In this document: one piece after another, positions 16,597-25,518 of the stretch
How the letters are laid out: the number at the start of each line of letters is the position of its first letter
Numbering within the stretch: position 1 is the first letter of the stretch
Origin: Eubacterium sp.
GTDB lineage: Bacteria > Bacillota > Clostridia > Peptostreptococcales > Anaerovoracaceae
Length of the DNA stretch: 64,000 nucleotides
Reading direction: 5' to 3'
Assembly (NCBI GenBank): GCA_017533915.1
Contig: JAFWHX010000020.1
Span: 156,571 to 220,570, forward strand
Position numbers and translations under genes: made by a program
The notes under the pieces: model-generated
What the model was told of the DNA's origin: nothing
The model's input: the letters and a program-made list of their open reading frames with translations, nothing else
Database searches by the model: none

Positions 16597-18064
16597 GAAT
16601 AACAAAGCTGATAAGGCTCTTGTGAGCACCGGCAGCCCTGAAGAAAGCAAAAAAAGTATCCAGAGCCTTACTCCGAAGGAGATCGTTGCAGAGCTCGATA
16701 AATACATAATAGGACAGGATTCCGCAAAGAAGTCTGTTGCTGTCGCTCTTAGGAACAGGTATAGAAGAAGCCTGGTCTCGGAAAAGATGCGTGAGGAGAT
16801 AACGCCTAAGAATATCCTCATGATGGGACCTACAGGATGCGGAAAAACTGAGATCGCGAGAAGGCTCGCAAAACTCATGAACGCACCTTTTGTGAAAGTA
16901 GAAGCTACCAAGTTCACAGAGGTCGGATATGTAGGAAGAGACGTTGATTCCATGATAAGGGATCTGGTAGAGACGTCGCTCAGGCTTACAAAGAACGCTC
17001 ATATGCAGGAAAAGTACGACATCGCCGACATGCTCGCAGAGCAGAAGATCCTGGAAGCGATAATCCCGGGGGCAAAGCAGAGCGAAACAAAAGTACAGAA
17101 GACCCCATATGAGATGATCATGAACGCGTACATGGGTCAGCAGAACCAGCAGACACAGCCTCAGGAGAACGTGCAGCAGACACAGGAGACAGAGCTTGCA
17201 AGAGAGCAGGTAAAGCAGCAGCTTAGAGCAGGCCTACTGGAGGATCAGCTCATCGAGATACAGATCGACGATAAGCCGATGTCTAACCAGCTTGATGTCG
17301 GCAACGAAGGCATGAGCATAGCGATCGGGAACATTTTCGACGGCATGATGCCTAAGAAGACCAAGACAAAGAAGGTAAGGGTAAAGGACGCCAGAAGGAT
17401 ACTGCGCGAGCAGGAAGCCCAGAATCTTCTGGATATGGACCAGATCACGGATGAAGCGCTGAATAATGCTGAACAGAACGGTATAGTCTTCATAGATGAG
17501 ATAGACAAGATAGCAAACGCGAACAACTATTCAGGAGCGGACGTTTCCAGAGAAGGTGTACAGAGGGATATTCTTCCTATAGTTGAGGGGAGTGTAGTCA
17601 ATACAAAGTACGGCCCTGTTAAGACAGACCATATCCTGTTCATAGGGGCAGGAGCCTTCCATACTGCAAAGCCGACAGACCTCATCCCTGAGCTTCAGGG
17701 AAGGTTCCCGATAAGGGTGGAGCTTAAGAGCCTTGATAAAGAAGATTTTGTCAAGATCCTTACAGTTCCTGAGAATGCGCAGGTCAAACAGCATCAGGCA
17801 CTGCTTGCGACAGAAGGTATCGACCTTGAATTCACGGACGACGCTATAGACGAGATCGCTGATCTTTCCTGCAAGATGAACGAGCAGAATGAGAACATCG
17901 GCGCAAGAAGGCTTGCGACAGTGCTCGAGAAGCTGCTAGAAGATATTTCATATGAAATCCCGGAGCCGGATGAGAGCGGGAAGATAACGATCGACAGAGA
18001 TTTTGTCAGAAGTAAGTTTGCCGACACGATAAGACGTGACGACATGGATAGATATATCATATAG
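16589..18064 (+). CDS. hslU: ATP-dependent protease ATPase subunit HslU (ClpY)
   Basis: 491-residue AAA+ unfoldase partner of HslV. Walker A is GPTGCGKT, Walker B is FIDEIDKI, and the GYVGRDVDSMIRDL pore segment and GRFPIRVEL sensor region are present. The I domain contains a Gln-rich insertion (about residues 185-210, QQNQQTQPQ...). The C-terminus RDDMDRYII fits the peptide that docks into HslV. GGAGGGG precedes the ATG at 16589. Coupled with hslV. Confidence 0.97.
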   Translation: MSENNKADKALVSTGSPEESKKSIQSLTPKEIVAELDKYIIGQDSAKKSVAVALRNRYRRSLVSEKMREEITPKNILMMGPTGCGKTEIARRLAKLMNAPFVKVEATKFTEVGYVGRDVDSMIRDLVETSLRLTKNAHMQEKYDIADMLAEQKILEAIIPGAKQSETKVQKTPYEMIMNAYMGQQNQQTQPQENVQQTQETELAREQVKQQLRAGLLEDQLIEIQIDDKPMSNQLDVGNEGMSIAIGNIFDGMMPKKTKTKKVRVKDARRILREQEAQNLLDMDQITDEALNNAEQNGIVFIDEIDKIANANNYSGADVSREGVQRDILPIVEGSVVNTKYGPVKTDHILFIGAGAFHTAKPTDLIPELQGRFPIRVELKSLDKEDFVKILTVPENAQVKQHQALLATEGIDLEFTDDAIDEIADLSCKMNEQNENIGARRLATVLEKLLEDISYEIPEPDESGKITIDRDFVRSKFADTIRRDDMDRYII

Positions 18065-18070
18065 AAAGCT

Positions 18071-18103
18071 GGCTTGACCGGATCTCTGGCAGGTCCGGAA
18101 GCC
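18071..18103 (+). other. Intercistronic hairpin, no T tract
   Basis: GGCTT..CCGGA (18071-18082) pairs with TCCGG.AAGCC (18094-18103) between hslU and codY. No T run follows. Confidence 0.45.
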
Positions 18104-18119
18104 TTCTACCGAGGGTGAT

Positions 18120-18899
18120 ATGAGTGATAACAAAGAGCTTCTTGCAAGAATAAGGAAGCTGAACTGGCTTTTGTCGGAGTCCACTAAGGGCTACGTTTCT
18201 TTTGATGAGCTTTGCCGGGTGCTGGCGGAGATGATGGAGGCTAATGTTTATGTCGTCAGTATGAGAGGCAAGGTGCTTGCTTCAGTTCTTGAAGCCGGCG
18301 GAAGCTCGGTGATCGAAGAAAAAGACGATAGAGCAGTAGTCCCGAGAAAGATAAACGACAGACTTATGAGGTTGTCAAAGCCTCTGGTAAATGCTTCTTA
18401 TGAAGATATAGTTAAGCTATACGGAGAAAAATATGAAGATGATGAAAAATATCATCTTATCGAGCCGGTCGTAAGCTGCGGAGACAGGATAGCTACCATG
18501 CTGGTAGCTCGTCCTGACCGCAAGTTCAGCGATGAGGATATAGTCATCTGTGAGCTTGGCGCAACGATAGTTGGAATGGAAGTCGCTAAAGGCCTTCATG
18601 AGGAAGAACAGGAGAATACGAGAGGACGGATAGCGGTATCCATGGCTATCGTCAAGCTCTCATATTCTGAGCTTGCTGCTGTGAAAGATGTTTTTGCTGA
18701 ACTGGAAGGGGATGAAGCTCTTCTCGTAGCAAGCAAGGTGGCAGATAAATATGGGATCACCAGGTCAGTTATAGTAAACGCTCTCAGAAAGCTCGAGTCA
18801 GCTGGAGTCATAGAGTCCAGATCGCTGGGAAGAAAAGGGACAAGAATAAAGATCCTCAATCAGTATCTGAGGGAAGAGCTGGATTCTTATGAAGTGTAG
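18120..18899 (+). CDS. codY: GTP- and branched-chain-amino-acid-sensing repressor CodY
   Basis: 259 residues: N-terminal GAF domain (residues ~1-155) that binds isoleucine, leucine or valine, a linker helix, and a C-terminal winged helix-turn-helix (KVADKYGITRSVIVNALRKL, then GVIESRSLGRKGT). CodY represses nutrient-acquisition genes when GTP and branched-chain amino acids are high. The hslV-hslU-codY order is the classic Bacillota arrangement. No convincing CodY box was found by eye in front of the catabolic operons in this window. Confidence 0.96.
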   Translation: MSDNKELLARIRKLNWLLSESTKGYVSFDELCRVLAEMMEANVYVVSMRGKVLASVLEAGGSSVIEEKDDRAVVPRKINDRLMRLSKPLVNASYEDIVKLYGEKYEDDEKYHLIEPVVSCGDRIATMLVARPDRKFSDEDIVICELGATIVGMEVAKGLHEEEQENTRGRIAVSMAIVKLSYSELAAVKDVFAELEGDEALLVASKVADKYGITRSVIVNALRKLESAGVIESRSLGRKGTRIKILNQYLREELDSYEV

Positions 18900-18911
18900 A
18901 TAGATCAGGTC

Positions 18912-19544
18912 ATGAGCTGTTCATATATAACTCCGGCGAAGAGTGCGTCGGCAGAAGTTACAATCGAAAAATCCAGATTCATTGCCTATGTGAAGCCTGT
19001 ATCATCCAGAGATGAGGCGGAGGCATTCATAAGTACCATAAGAGAGTTGGATCATGATGCGACACATAATGTTCCTGTCTATGTGATTGGAAAAGGTCAG
19101 GATGAGATGTGGTCGAGCGAGGATGGTGAGCCGCAGGGCACTGCCGGGGCACCGGTGCTTAAGATGCTTCTTCAGGAGGGATTGTCTGACGTATGTATCG
19201 TGATAACGAGATACTTTGGAGGGATCAAGCTCGGGACCGGCGGTCTGGTGAGGGCATACACGCAGGTCGCAAAAGCCGCTCTTCAGAAAGCCGGAAGATC
19301 AGAAGTAAAAGACATGCTGCTAATGCAGATGAGCTGCGGGTACAAGACGTATAACCGTATCGAGAAATATGATTTCAGCGGAAGAGCGATCGTAAGAAAC
19401 CCGAGGTATCTCGACACAGTGCAGTTTGAATTCGTGACTGATCCAGACGATGAAGAGGAGATGATCGCACTGCTGCGGGATGTTTCAGGAGACACTGTCA
19501 GGCTATTGGAAAAAATGATAACACAGATTAAAATTATGTGTTGA
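18912..19544 (+). CDS. yigZ: YigZ/IMPACT family protein (UPF0029)
   Basis: 210 residues. Residues ~15-120 are the IMPACT (UPF0029) domain with KSRFIAYVKPVSS, the DHDATHNVPVYVIG segment, SSEDGEPQGTAGAPVL and ITRYFGGIKLGTGGLVRAY. The C-terminal DUF1949 ferredoxin-like domain follows. The bacterial protein is linked to translation or stress responses; its exact activity is uncertain. The -35 element of the following tRNA operon overlaps its stop codon. Confidence 0.93.
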   Translation: MSCSYITPAKSASAEVTIEKSRFIAYVKPVSSRDEAEAFISTIRELDHDATHNVPVYVIGKGQDEMWSSEDGEPQGTAGAPVLKMLLQEGLSDVCIVITRYFGGIKLGTGGLVRAYTQVAKAALQKAGRSEVKDMLLMQMSCGYKTYNRIEKYDFSGRAIVRNPRYLDTVQFEFVTDPDDEEEMIALLRDVSGDTVRLLEKMITQIKIMC

Positions 19545-19569
19545 CAAATAGTTTGCAGTACTGTATTAT
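19541..19569 (+). promoter_or_regulatory. Promoter of the tRNA operon
   Basis: Consensus TTGACA (19541-19546), 17-base spacer, TATTAT (19564-19569), 33 bases before the first tRNA. The -35 covers the TGA stop of yigZ. Confidence 0.88.
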
Positions 19570-19601
19570 TTATAAATGTGTCAGGAACAAAAGCTTAACG
19601 C

Positions 19602-19677
19602 GGGCGTTTAGCTCAGCTGGGAGAGCATCTGCCTTACAAGCAGGAGGTCACAGGTTCGAGCCCTGTAACGCCCACCA
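19602..19677 (+). tRNA. tRNA-Val(TAC)
   Basis: Cloverleaf with GGGCGTT/AACGCCC acceptor stem, anticodon loop CTTACAA, and encoded CCA. Confidence 0.96.
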
Positions 19678-19709
19678 GTCTGAAGTAAGCAGAAGTTCAG
19701 AAAGCATAA

Positions 19710-19786
19710 GGCCAAGTAGTTCAGTTGGTTAGAATGCCAGCCTGTCACGCTGGAGGTCACGAGTTCGAGCCTCGTCTTGGTCGCCA
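19710..19786 (+). tRNA. tRNA-Asp(GTC)
   Basis: Acceptor GGCCAAG/CTTGGTC, anticodon GTC in CTGTCAC, encoded CCA. Confidence 0.96.
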
Positions 19787-19793
19787 ATAACAA

Positions 19794-19869
19794 GCTGGCG
19801 TAGCACAGTCGGTAGTGCATCTGATTTGTAATCAGAGGGTCGGGGGTTCAAATCCCTCCGCCAGCTCCA
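19794..19869 (+). tRNA. tRNA-Thr(TGT)
   Basis: Acceptor GCTGGCG/CGCCAGC, anticodon TGT in TTTGTAA, encoded CCA. Confidence 0.96.
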
Positions 19870-19931
19870 AACAGATCACAAGTAAACATGCCGTTGGGAG
19901 ATTAGTCCAGGCATCAGATCTTACACAATAT

Positions 19932-20016
19932 CGAGGGATGCCCGAGTGGCTAAAGGGGGCGGACTGTAAATCCGTTGGCTCAGCCTACGATGGTTCGAAT
20001 CCATCTCCCTCGACCA
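19932..20016 (+). tRNA. tRNA-Tyr(GTA)
   Basis: Class II tRNA with a long variable arm; acceptor CGAGGGA/TCCCTCG, anticodon GTA in CTGTAAA, encoded CCA. Confidence 0.95.
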
Positions 20017-20021
20017 ATTAT

Positions 20022-20096
20022 GCGGAAGTGGCTCAGGGGTAGAGCATCGCCTTGCCAAGGCGAGGGTCGCGAGTTCGAATCTCGTCTTCCGCTCCA
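20022..20096 (+). tRNA. tRNA-Gly(GCC)
   Basis: Acceptor GCGGAAG/CTTCCGC, anticodon GCC in TTGCCAA, encoded CCA. Confidence 0.96.
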
Positions 20097-20101
20097 GTTC
20101 T

Positions 20102-20175
<74 letters not shown>

Positions 20176-20211
20176 TTTTTTTGTAAAGGTCAATTTATTG
20201 GCCCTTTGCTT

Positions 20212-20288
20212 GGGCTCGTAGCTCAGCTGGATAGAGCAACGGCCTTCTAAGCCGTGTGTCCGGAGTTCGAATCTCCGCGGGCTCACCA
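20212..20288 (+). tRNA. tRNA-Arg(TCT)
   Basis: Acceptor GGGCTCG/CGGGCTC, anticodon TCT in CTTCTAA, encoded CCA. Confidence 0.96.
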
Positions 20289-20307
20289 ATTTACAATTTT
20301 GGGATAG

Positions 20308-20383
20308 TGGGGTATTGCCAAGTGGTTAAGGCAACAGACTTTGACTCTGTTATTCGCAGGTTCGACTCCCGCTACCCCAGCCA
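20308..20383 (+). tRNA. tRNA-Gln(TTG)
   Basis: Acceptor TGGGGTA/TACCCCA, anticodon TTG in CTTTGAC, encoded CCA. Confidence 0.95.
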
Positions 20384-20388
20384 GCTAT

Positions 20389-20464
20389 GACCCATTAGCT
20401 CAGGTGGCAGAGCACTTGACTTTTAATCAAGGTGTCCGGAGTTCGAATCTCCGATGGGTCACCA
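20389..20464 (+). tRNA. tRNA-Lys(TTT)
   Basis: Acceptor GACCCAT/ATGGGTC, anticodon TTT in CTTTTAA, encoded CCA. Confidence 0.96.
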
Positions 20465-20522
20465 TCTGGATATATATTATGCCTTTGGGCATTTGATATA
20501 TAAGGTCGATTTAAGCCAGCAT

Positions 20523-20610
20523 GGAGAGGTGTCCGAGCGGTTTAAGGTGACGGTCTTGAAAACCGTTGAGGTCAATTCCTCCGTGGGTTCGAATCCCACC
20601 CTCTCCGCCA
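20523..20610 (+). tRNA. tRNA-Ser(TGA)
   Basis: Class II tRNA; acceptor GGAGAGG/CCTCTCC, anticodon TGA in CTTGAAA, long variable arm, encoded CCA. Confidence 0.95.
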
Positions 20611-20645
20611 CTTTATTCGCGGCAAGGTGGGCTGACCTGTGATCT

Positions 20646-20738
20646 GGAGAAGTACTCAAGAGGCTGAAGAGGACGGTTTGCTAAACCGTTAGGGTTCGTA
20701 TCAGGGCCGCGCGAGTTCGAATCTCGCCTTCTCCGCCA
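20646..20738 (+). tRNA. tRNA-Ser(GCT)
   Basis: Class II tRNA; acceptor GGAGAAG/CTTCTCC, anticodon GCT in TTGCTAA, long variable arm, encoded CCA. Confidence 0.95.
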
Positions 20739-20744
20739 TATCGT

Positions 20745-20820
20745 AGGGGTATAGCTCAGTTGGTAGAGCAGCGGTCTCCAAAACCGCGTGTCGAGGGTTC
20801 GAATCCTTCTGCCCCTGCCA
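20745..20820 (+). tRNA. tRNA-Trp(CCA)
   Basis: Acceptor AGGGGTA/TGCCCCT, anticodon CCA in CTCCAAA, encoded CCA end. Confidence 0.95.
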
Positions 20821-20835
20821 ATTTGACAATTATAT

Positions 20836-20912
20836 CGGGGTGTAGCGCAGTTTGGTAGCGCAACTGGTTTGGGACCAGTGGGCCGCGGGTTCAAATCCTG
20901 CCACCCCGACCA
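20836..20912 (+). tRNA. tRNA-Pro(TGG)
   Basis: Acceptor CGGGGTG/CACCCCG, anticodon TGG in TTTGGGA, encoded CCA. Confidence 0.95.
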
Positions 20913-20926
20913 TTTTTATTAAATAT

Positions 20927-21002
20927 GGGCCTCTAGCTCAGCGGTCAGAGCATCCGGCTCATAACCGGCAGGTCCTTGGTTCAAACCCTAGGAGGCCCAC
21001 CA
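20927..21002 (+). tRNA. tRNA-Met(CAT), elongator type
   Basis: Acceptor GGGCCTC/GAGGCCC, anticodon CAT in CTCATAA, encoded CCA. The paired first base argues against an initiator; a lysidine-modified Ile2 tRNA cannot be fully excluded. Confidence 0.9.
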
Positions 21003-21009
21003 TTTTTCA

Positions 21010-21085
21010 GCTCAGATAGCTCAGTAGGTAGAGCAGGGGACTGAAAATCCCCGTGTCCGTGGTTCAATTCCGCGTCTGAGCACCA
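21010..21085 (+). tRNA. tRNA-Phe(GAA)
   Basis: Acceptor GCTCAGA/TCTGAGC, anticodon GAA in CTGAAAA, encoded CCA. Last of the 15-gene cluster. Confidence 0.96.
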
Positions 21086-21095
21086 CTCAAGCAGT

Positions 21096-21128
21096 CTCCC
21101 GTGCTTTGCGCCGGGGGGTTGTTTTTTA
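21096..21128 (+). terminator. Intrinsic terminator of the tRNA operon
   Basis: Stem CTCCCG (21096-21101) with CGGGGG (21112-21117), followed by TTGTTTTTT. Confidence 0.8.
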
Positions 21129-21163
21129 TTCATTTGCTTTTAACGCTATATAGTGATAAAGTG

Positions 21164-21192
21164 TTGCATTGCAGCATAAAGAATGATAAAAT
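21164..21192 (+). promoter_or_regulatory. Promoter of the alanine/sodium symporter gene
   Basis: TTGCAT (21164-21169), 17-base spacer, TAAAAT (21187-21192). Confidence 0.7.
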
Positions 21193-21244
21193 ATACTCCG
21201 TTAGTTATAATTATTATACGTATGTTTTTTGAAAGAGGTTTCTT

Positions 21245-22618
21245 ATGGGTGCATTAAACAATTTGGTCGTTACGATCAACGGGTACATGTCAGACTATGT
21301 TCTGATCATTCTGCTGGTCGGCGGCGGCATCTGGTTTACTATCAACCTTGGCTTCGTGCAGGTAAAGGGGTTTGGTACCGCGATGAAGAAGACTTTCGGC
21401 GGTCTGCTGCACAGAAAAGGGGATGCCGACGCAAGTGGTATGTCATCTTTCCAGGCACTGGCGACAGCTATTGCTGCTCAGGTCGGTACAGGCAATATCG
21501 CCGGTGTAGCTACTGCTTTGGCTGTAGGCGGACCTGGAGCCATATTCTGGATGTGGATAGCCGCGTTCCTGGGTATGGCTACGATCTTCTGCGAGGCGAC
21601 ACTTGCTCAGAAATATAAGGTCACTGGTGATGACGGACAGGTCACAGGAGGACCTGTGTACTACATCAAGGCTGCGTTTGAAGGCCCTGTCGGAAAGACT
21701 CTTGCTGCTATATTCTCGGTTCTCATTATTTTTGCTCTGGGATTCATGGGTAATGCAGTTCAGTCGAACTCGATCGCGAGCTCATTCAACACTGCATTTG
21801 GTATCCCTGTGTATATTACTGGAGCGATAGTAGCTATGATCGCTCTGTGGATATTTGCAGGCGGAATGACCAGGATCGCTAAAATTACTGAGAACGTCGT
21901 ACCTTTCATGGCTATTCTGTACATCATAGGGTCATTGATCGTGATAGTACTCAACGCAAAGAATATTCCTTATGCTATCCAGTCGATATTCGTAGGAGCA
22001 TTCTCCCCGTCAGCCGTTGTCGGAGGCGCTGCGGGCGCGACCATGAAACTCGCTATTTCAAAGGGTGTAGCCAGAGGCCTGTTCTCCAATGAAGCAGGTA
22101 TGGGTTCTACTCCTCATGCTCACGCTGTAGCAAAGGTAGATCATCCGTGCCAGCAGGGATTTGTCGCCATGGCAGGTGTATTCATCGATACATTTATCGT
22201 ACTCGATATGACAGCTCTTGTAATCATCACTTCAAAGGTGATCCCATCAGGGGAGACTGGAGCGGCATTGAGCCAGCTCGCTTTCTCGACTAAGTTCGGC
22301 TCGTTTGGTAATGTCTTCATCGCTGTATGCATGTTCTTCTTCGCATTCTCGACGATCGTAGGCTGGTACTTCTTCGGTCAGGCAAATGTGAAATACCTGT
22401 TCGGAGCCAAGGCTGTAAAGCCATATGCTCTGATCGTGGCGATCTGCGTATTCCTTGGATCTCTGGCAGAAGTAGAGCTCGTATGGAACATGGCAGATAT
22501 GTTCAATTCACTTATGGTAATCCCGAACATCCTCGCAATACTGTTCCTGACAAAGAAGGTAAAGCAGCTGCTGCATGAATACAATCATGACTTCCTGCCG
22601 AAACATCCGGAAGAGTAG
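21245..22618 (+). CDS. Sodium:alanine symporter family (AGCS) protein
   Basis: 457-residue membrane protein of the AGCS family, which brings alanine or glycine into the cell with Na+. Family signatures seen are GGGIWFTINLGFVQVKGF near the N-terminus, the substrate-site stretch SFQALATAIAAQVGTGNIAGVA, GGPGAIFWMWIAAFLGM, GGPVYYI, and RGLFSNEAGMGSTPHAHA. About 10-11 hydrophobic segments. It stands alone between its own promoter and terminator. Confidence 0.95.
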   Translation: MGALNNLVVTINGYMSDYVLIILLVGGGIWFTINLGFVQVKGFGTAMKKTFGGLLHRKGDADASGMSSFQALATAIAAQVGTGNIAGVATALAVGGPGAIFWMWIAAFLGMATIFCEATLAQKYKVTGDDGQVTGGPVYYIKAAFEGPVGKTLAAIFSVLIIFALGFMGNAVQSNSIASSFNTAFGIPVYITGAIVAMIALWIFAGGMTRIAKITENVVPFMAILYIIGSLIVIVLNAKNIPYAIQSIFVGAFSPSAVVGGAAGATMKLAISKGVARGLFSNEAGMGSTPHAHAVAKVDHPCQQGFVAMAGVFIDTFIVLDMTALVIITSKVIPSGETGAALSQLAFSTKFGSFGNVFIAVCMFFFAFSTIVGWYFFGQANVKYLFGAKAVKPYALIVAICVFLGSLAEVELVWNMADMFNSLMVIPNILAILFLTKKVKQLLHEYNHDFLPKHPEE

Positions 22619-22643
22619 TTCTTACATAATTATATAAGTATAA

Positions 22644-22677
22644 AGCCGAGGCCTGAACAGACCCCGGCTGTTTTTTT
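22644..22677 (+). terminator. Intrinsic terminator after the symporter gene
   Basis: Stem AGCCGAGG (22644-22651) with CCCCGGCT (22662-22669), one A.C mismatch, followed by G and seven T. Confidence 0.85.
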
Positions 22678-22709
22678 ATATCAGGCTGAAATACATGGCT
22701 TAAGTAACG

Positions 22710-22739
22710 TTGACACAAATAAGACAGCGAATTTATAAT
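22710..22739 (+). promoter_or_regulatory. Promoter of the DUF308 / histidine kinase pair
   Basis: TTGACA (22710-22715), 18-base spacer, TATAAT (22734-22739). Both hexamers match consensus exactly. Confidence 0.85.
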
Positions 22740-22778
22740 ATAAATAATAATACTTCAGTATAAACGGAGGATGTTTGT

Positions 22779-23426
22779 ATGGAAGATAAATATAATGATC
22801 AGGATAAACGTTATACAGAAGGTACTTATTCTGAGGTGGATCATGACAGAGTTACTAAAGCTGAGATAGCCGAGATCAAGAGGATGGACAGGATGAGCCA
22901 GCTGAAGAAGTCCAAGATCATTGCTGGAATAATGTCTGCTGTGCTCGGCGCCGTGCTCCTGTTCTGGCCAGGACTTACGATGGCGCTTCTGTGCCAGTTC
23001 GTTGGAGCATTTCTGGGAATAACCGGTGTGCTGACAGCACTGGTGTACTTCACTCAGCCTAAAGACAGTCCTTTCAGGGCTGGCTCGCTGATCGCAGGTA
23101 TACCGCTTGCGCTTATAGGTCTGTTCATATTCCTCAATCCGACATTTCTTGGTGAATTCATTCCTGTATTCGCAGGAGTGATAATACTGATGGACGGTCT
23201 TGCTAATCTGATGGAGACATTAGGGCTGATGAAACAGGGATACAGCAGATGGTGGCTCTCACTTATATTCGCAGTACTGACGATATTGCTCGGTGTCTTA
23301 CTGATCATGCGGCCATTTAACGCGGTGAGTGTCATAATGCAGGCTATAGGCATCATCATGCTGTATAACGGCTTGTCAGACATCTTCATAGCATCGAGGA
23401 TCAAAACAGAGATCAAAGACCTATAG
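22779..23426 (+). CDS. HdeD-like membrane protein (DUF308)
   Basis: 215 residues: a charged N-terminus of ~45 residues, then six hydrophobic helices in three similar pairs, the DUF308 (HdeD) repeat pattern with 'G..L..WP' and 'PF' turns. HdeD is linked to acid resistance in E. coli, but the role of Gram-positive members is unknown. It ends ten bases before the hybrid histidine kinase gene, so the two are likely co-transcribed. Confidence 0.82.
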   Translation: MEDKYNDQDKRYTEGTYSEVDHDRVTKAEIAEIKRMDRMSQLKKSKIIAGIMSAVLGAVLLFWPGLTMALLCQFVGAFLGITGVLTALVYFTQPKDSPFRAGSLIAGIPLALIGLFIFLNPTFLGEFIPVFAGVIILMDGLANLMETLGLMKQGYSRWWLSLIFAVLTILLGVLLIMRPFNAVSVIMQAIGIIMLYNGLSDIFIASRIKTEIKDL

Positions 23427-23435
23427 GTATCCTAA

Positions 23436-25484
23436 ATGGAAGAGAACATCGATATTAATGATATAGAGCTTTCGGTAGCTGAAGAGTTCGGCAGGCATAT
23501 GCCGGGCGGGTTCTTTATATACAAAGCTGATGAGCCTGGTGAGCTGATATATGCCAACAGGGCATGCTTTGAGATATTCGGGTGCAGCGATATATCAGAA
23601 TTCAGAGAACTCACCGGATACACATTCAAGGGAATGGTATATCCGGAGGATTATGAAAATATAAATGCATCGATCGATGAGCAGATCAGCTCTGACATAG
23701 AGGATATGGACAGAGTTGAGTACCGGATCATTCGTAAAGATGGAGAGATCAGGTGGGTGGACGATTATGGACACTACACAGATACTAAAGCTTATGGCGG
23801 CATCTACTATGTGTTCATATCAGATATAACCCAGAAGCGTGCTCAAAGGGAGAAGGGCTATGCGTTCCGTGATGCTGTAATAGAAACACTGACCAACGCA
23901 TATCATACAGTATGGCTTATTAACGATCTGGATACAGAAGAATGTCTCCTTTATCATACAGATACGGATTCAGTGCATTCCGAAGCAATCAGTAACGCTC
24001 TCACTCATACCAGATTTACCGACATGATAACAGAGTATGTAGATACTATGGTAGCGGAAGAAGATCGTGAGATGATGCGTGAGCAGCTCTCTATCCAGTA
24101 CATGCGTAAGCAGTTTGAGACGATGACGCAGTATTCGGTTACGTTCCTGCGCTACCTTGATACTGGCAGCAGATATTACCGTATCGATATAGACAAAGTG
24201 AACATGCCGGATGGTAAAACAGGCGCTACCGTGGGATTTAAGGACGTCGATCCGGAAGTGCGTGATTCCATGGCAAAGAATCAGACGCTGAGGGATGCTC
24301 TTCATGCAGCTGAACAGGCGAGCAAAGCCAAAACGGCATTTCTCTCAAGCATGAGCCATGAGATACGTACACCTATGAATGCGATCATAGGTTTGAACAA
24401 TCTGGCTATGAACGAGAAAGATCTTCCTGACAATATCAGAGACTATCTTGTCAAGATAGAGACTTCTGCAGATCATCTTCTTGGTATCATAAATGATATC
24501 CTGGATATGTCCAGAATAGAGTCGGGAACAGAAATAATCAACAATGAGGAGTTCTCACTTGAATTCTGTCTGGAACAGGTGAACACTATCATAAAAGAAC
24601 AATGCGAAGACAAAGGCCTTGAGTACGATTTCAGGACTTCTGGAAAAATAGATGAGAGCTATATAGGCGACAGCATGAAGCTCAGGCAGATCCTCATCAA
24701 TATTCTCGGCAATGCTGTTAAGTTCACGCCAGAAGGCGGAAAAGTGTCGCTTCTCGTCGAGGAGGGACAGAGATTTGAGCATAAAGCTGCTTTGCATTTT
24801 ACGATTAGCGATACAGGCATAGGTATAAGTGAAGAATACCTTCCGCATATTTTTGATGCGTTTTCAAAAGAAGATTCGACGGTATCAAACAAGTACGGCA
24901 GTACCGGTCTTGGCATGTCTATCACAAAGCGGCTCGTCGATCTTATGGACGGTCATATAGAAGTAAAAAGCATAAAGGGCAAAGGAACGACATTCTTTGT
25001 TACGGTAACACTTGGAGAGCTCCGGCATGAAAACACTGAAACAGGTGAAGGCTTTGATGAGGATGAAGAAATTGGAGCTGCTCAGACAAGAGCTGATCTC
25101 AGAGGCCGCCGTATACTGCTCGCTGAAGACATGGAGATCAATTCAGAGATCATGGTGATGGTCCTCGACATGCAGGAGATGAAAACTGACGTAGCAGAAA
25201 ATGGAAGAATAGCTGTAGAAAAGTTCTGTGAACATCCTGAGGGCTACTATGACGCGATCCTTATGGATATGAGGATGCCTGAGATGGACGGCCTGCAGGC
25301 TACGAGGGTGATACGCGCATCAGGAAAGAAAGATGCAAAGAGTATTCCTATCATAGCTCTTACGGCTAATGCCTTTGATGATGATGTGAGGCGAAGTATG
25401 CAGGCAGGCCTTAATGCTCACCTCAGCAAGCCTGTCGAGCCTGAGATCCTGTTTGACACACTGGAGAGACTGATACAGCCTTAA
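23436..25484 (+). CDS. Hybrid sensor histidine kinase / response regulator with PAS domain
   Basis: 682 residues without membrane helices, so a cytoplasmic sensor. Domains in order: PAS (about 15-135; the GGFFIYKADEPGELIYANRA and KDGEIRWVDDYG segments), a second less clear sensory region (~140-270), HisKA with the phospho-acceptor His in SSMSHEIRTPMNAI, HATPase_c (NILGNAVKFTPEGG, DTGIGI, STGLGMSI), and a C-terminal receiver with acceptor Asp in ILMDMRMPEMDG and conserved Lys in HLSKPVEP. No output domain or HPt is present. Follows the DUF308 gene closely. Signal unknown. Confidence 0.92.
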   Translation: MEENIDINDIELSVAEEFGRHMPGGFFIYKADEPGELIYANRACFEIFGCSDISEFRELTGYTFKGMVYPEDYENINASIDEQISSDIEDMDRVEYRIIRKDGEIRWVDDYGHYTDTKAYGGIYYVFISDITQKRAQREKGYAFRDAVIETLTNAYHTVWLINDLDTEECLLYHTDTDSVHSEAISNALTHTRFTDMITEYVDTMVAEEDREMMREQLSIQYMRKQFETMTQYSVTFLRYLDTGSRYYRIDIDKVNMPDGKTGATVGFKDVDPEVRDSMAKNQTLRDALHAAEQASKAKTAFLSSMSHEIRTPMNAIIGLNNLAMNEKDLPDNIRDYLVKIETSADHLLGIINDILDMSRIESGTEIINNEEFSLEFCLEQVNTIIKEQCEDKGLEYDFRTSGKIDESYIGDSMKLRQILINILGNAVKFTPEGGKVSLLVEEGQRFEHKAALHFTISDTGIGISEEYLPHIFDAFSKEDSTVSNKYGSTGLGMSITKRLVDLMDGHIEVKSIKGKGTTFFVTVTLGELRHENTETGEGFDEDEEIGAAQTRADLRGRRILLAEDMEINSEIMVMVLDMQEMKTDVAENGRIAVEKFCEHPEGYYDAILMDMRMPEMDGLQATRVIRASGKKDAKSIPIIALTANAFDDDVRRSMQAGLNAHLSKPVEPEILFDTLERLIQP

Positions 25485-25518
25485 CAACTGGAGAATATTT
25501 ATTGAAAAAGGAGAAACA

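Noticed and set aside
23436-25484. EutW-like kinase for the eut operon
   Set aside because: It is a PAS hybrid kinase with its own receiver, 8 kb away, co-transcribed with a DUF308 gene; no ANTAR protein accompanies it.
25485-25518. SAM riboswitch before metY
   Set aside because: The gap is only 34 bases and shows no structure beyond a ribosome binding site.
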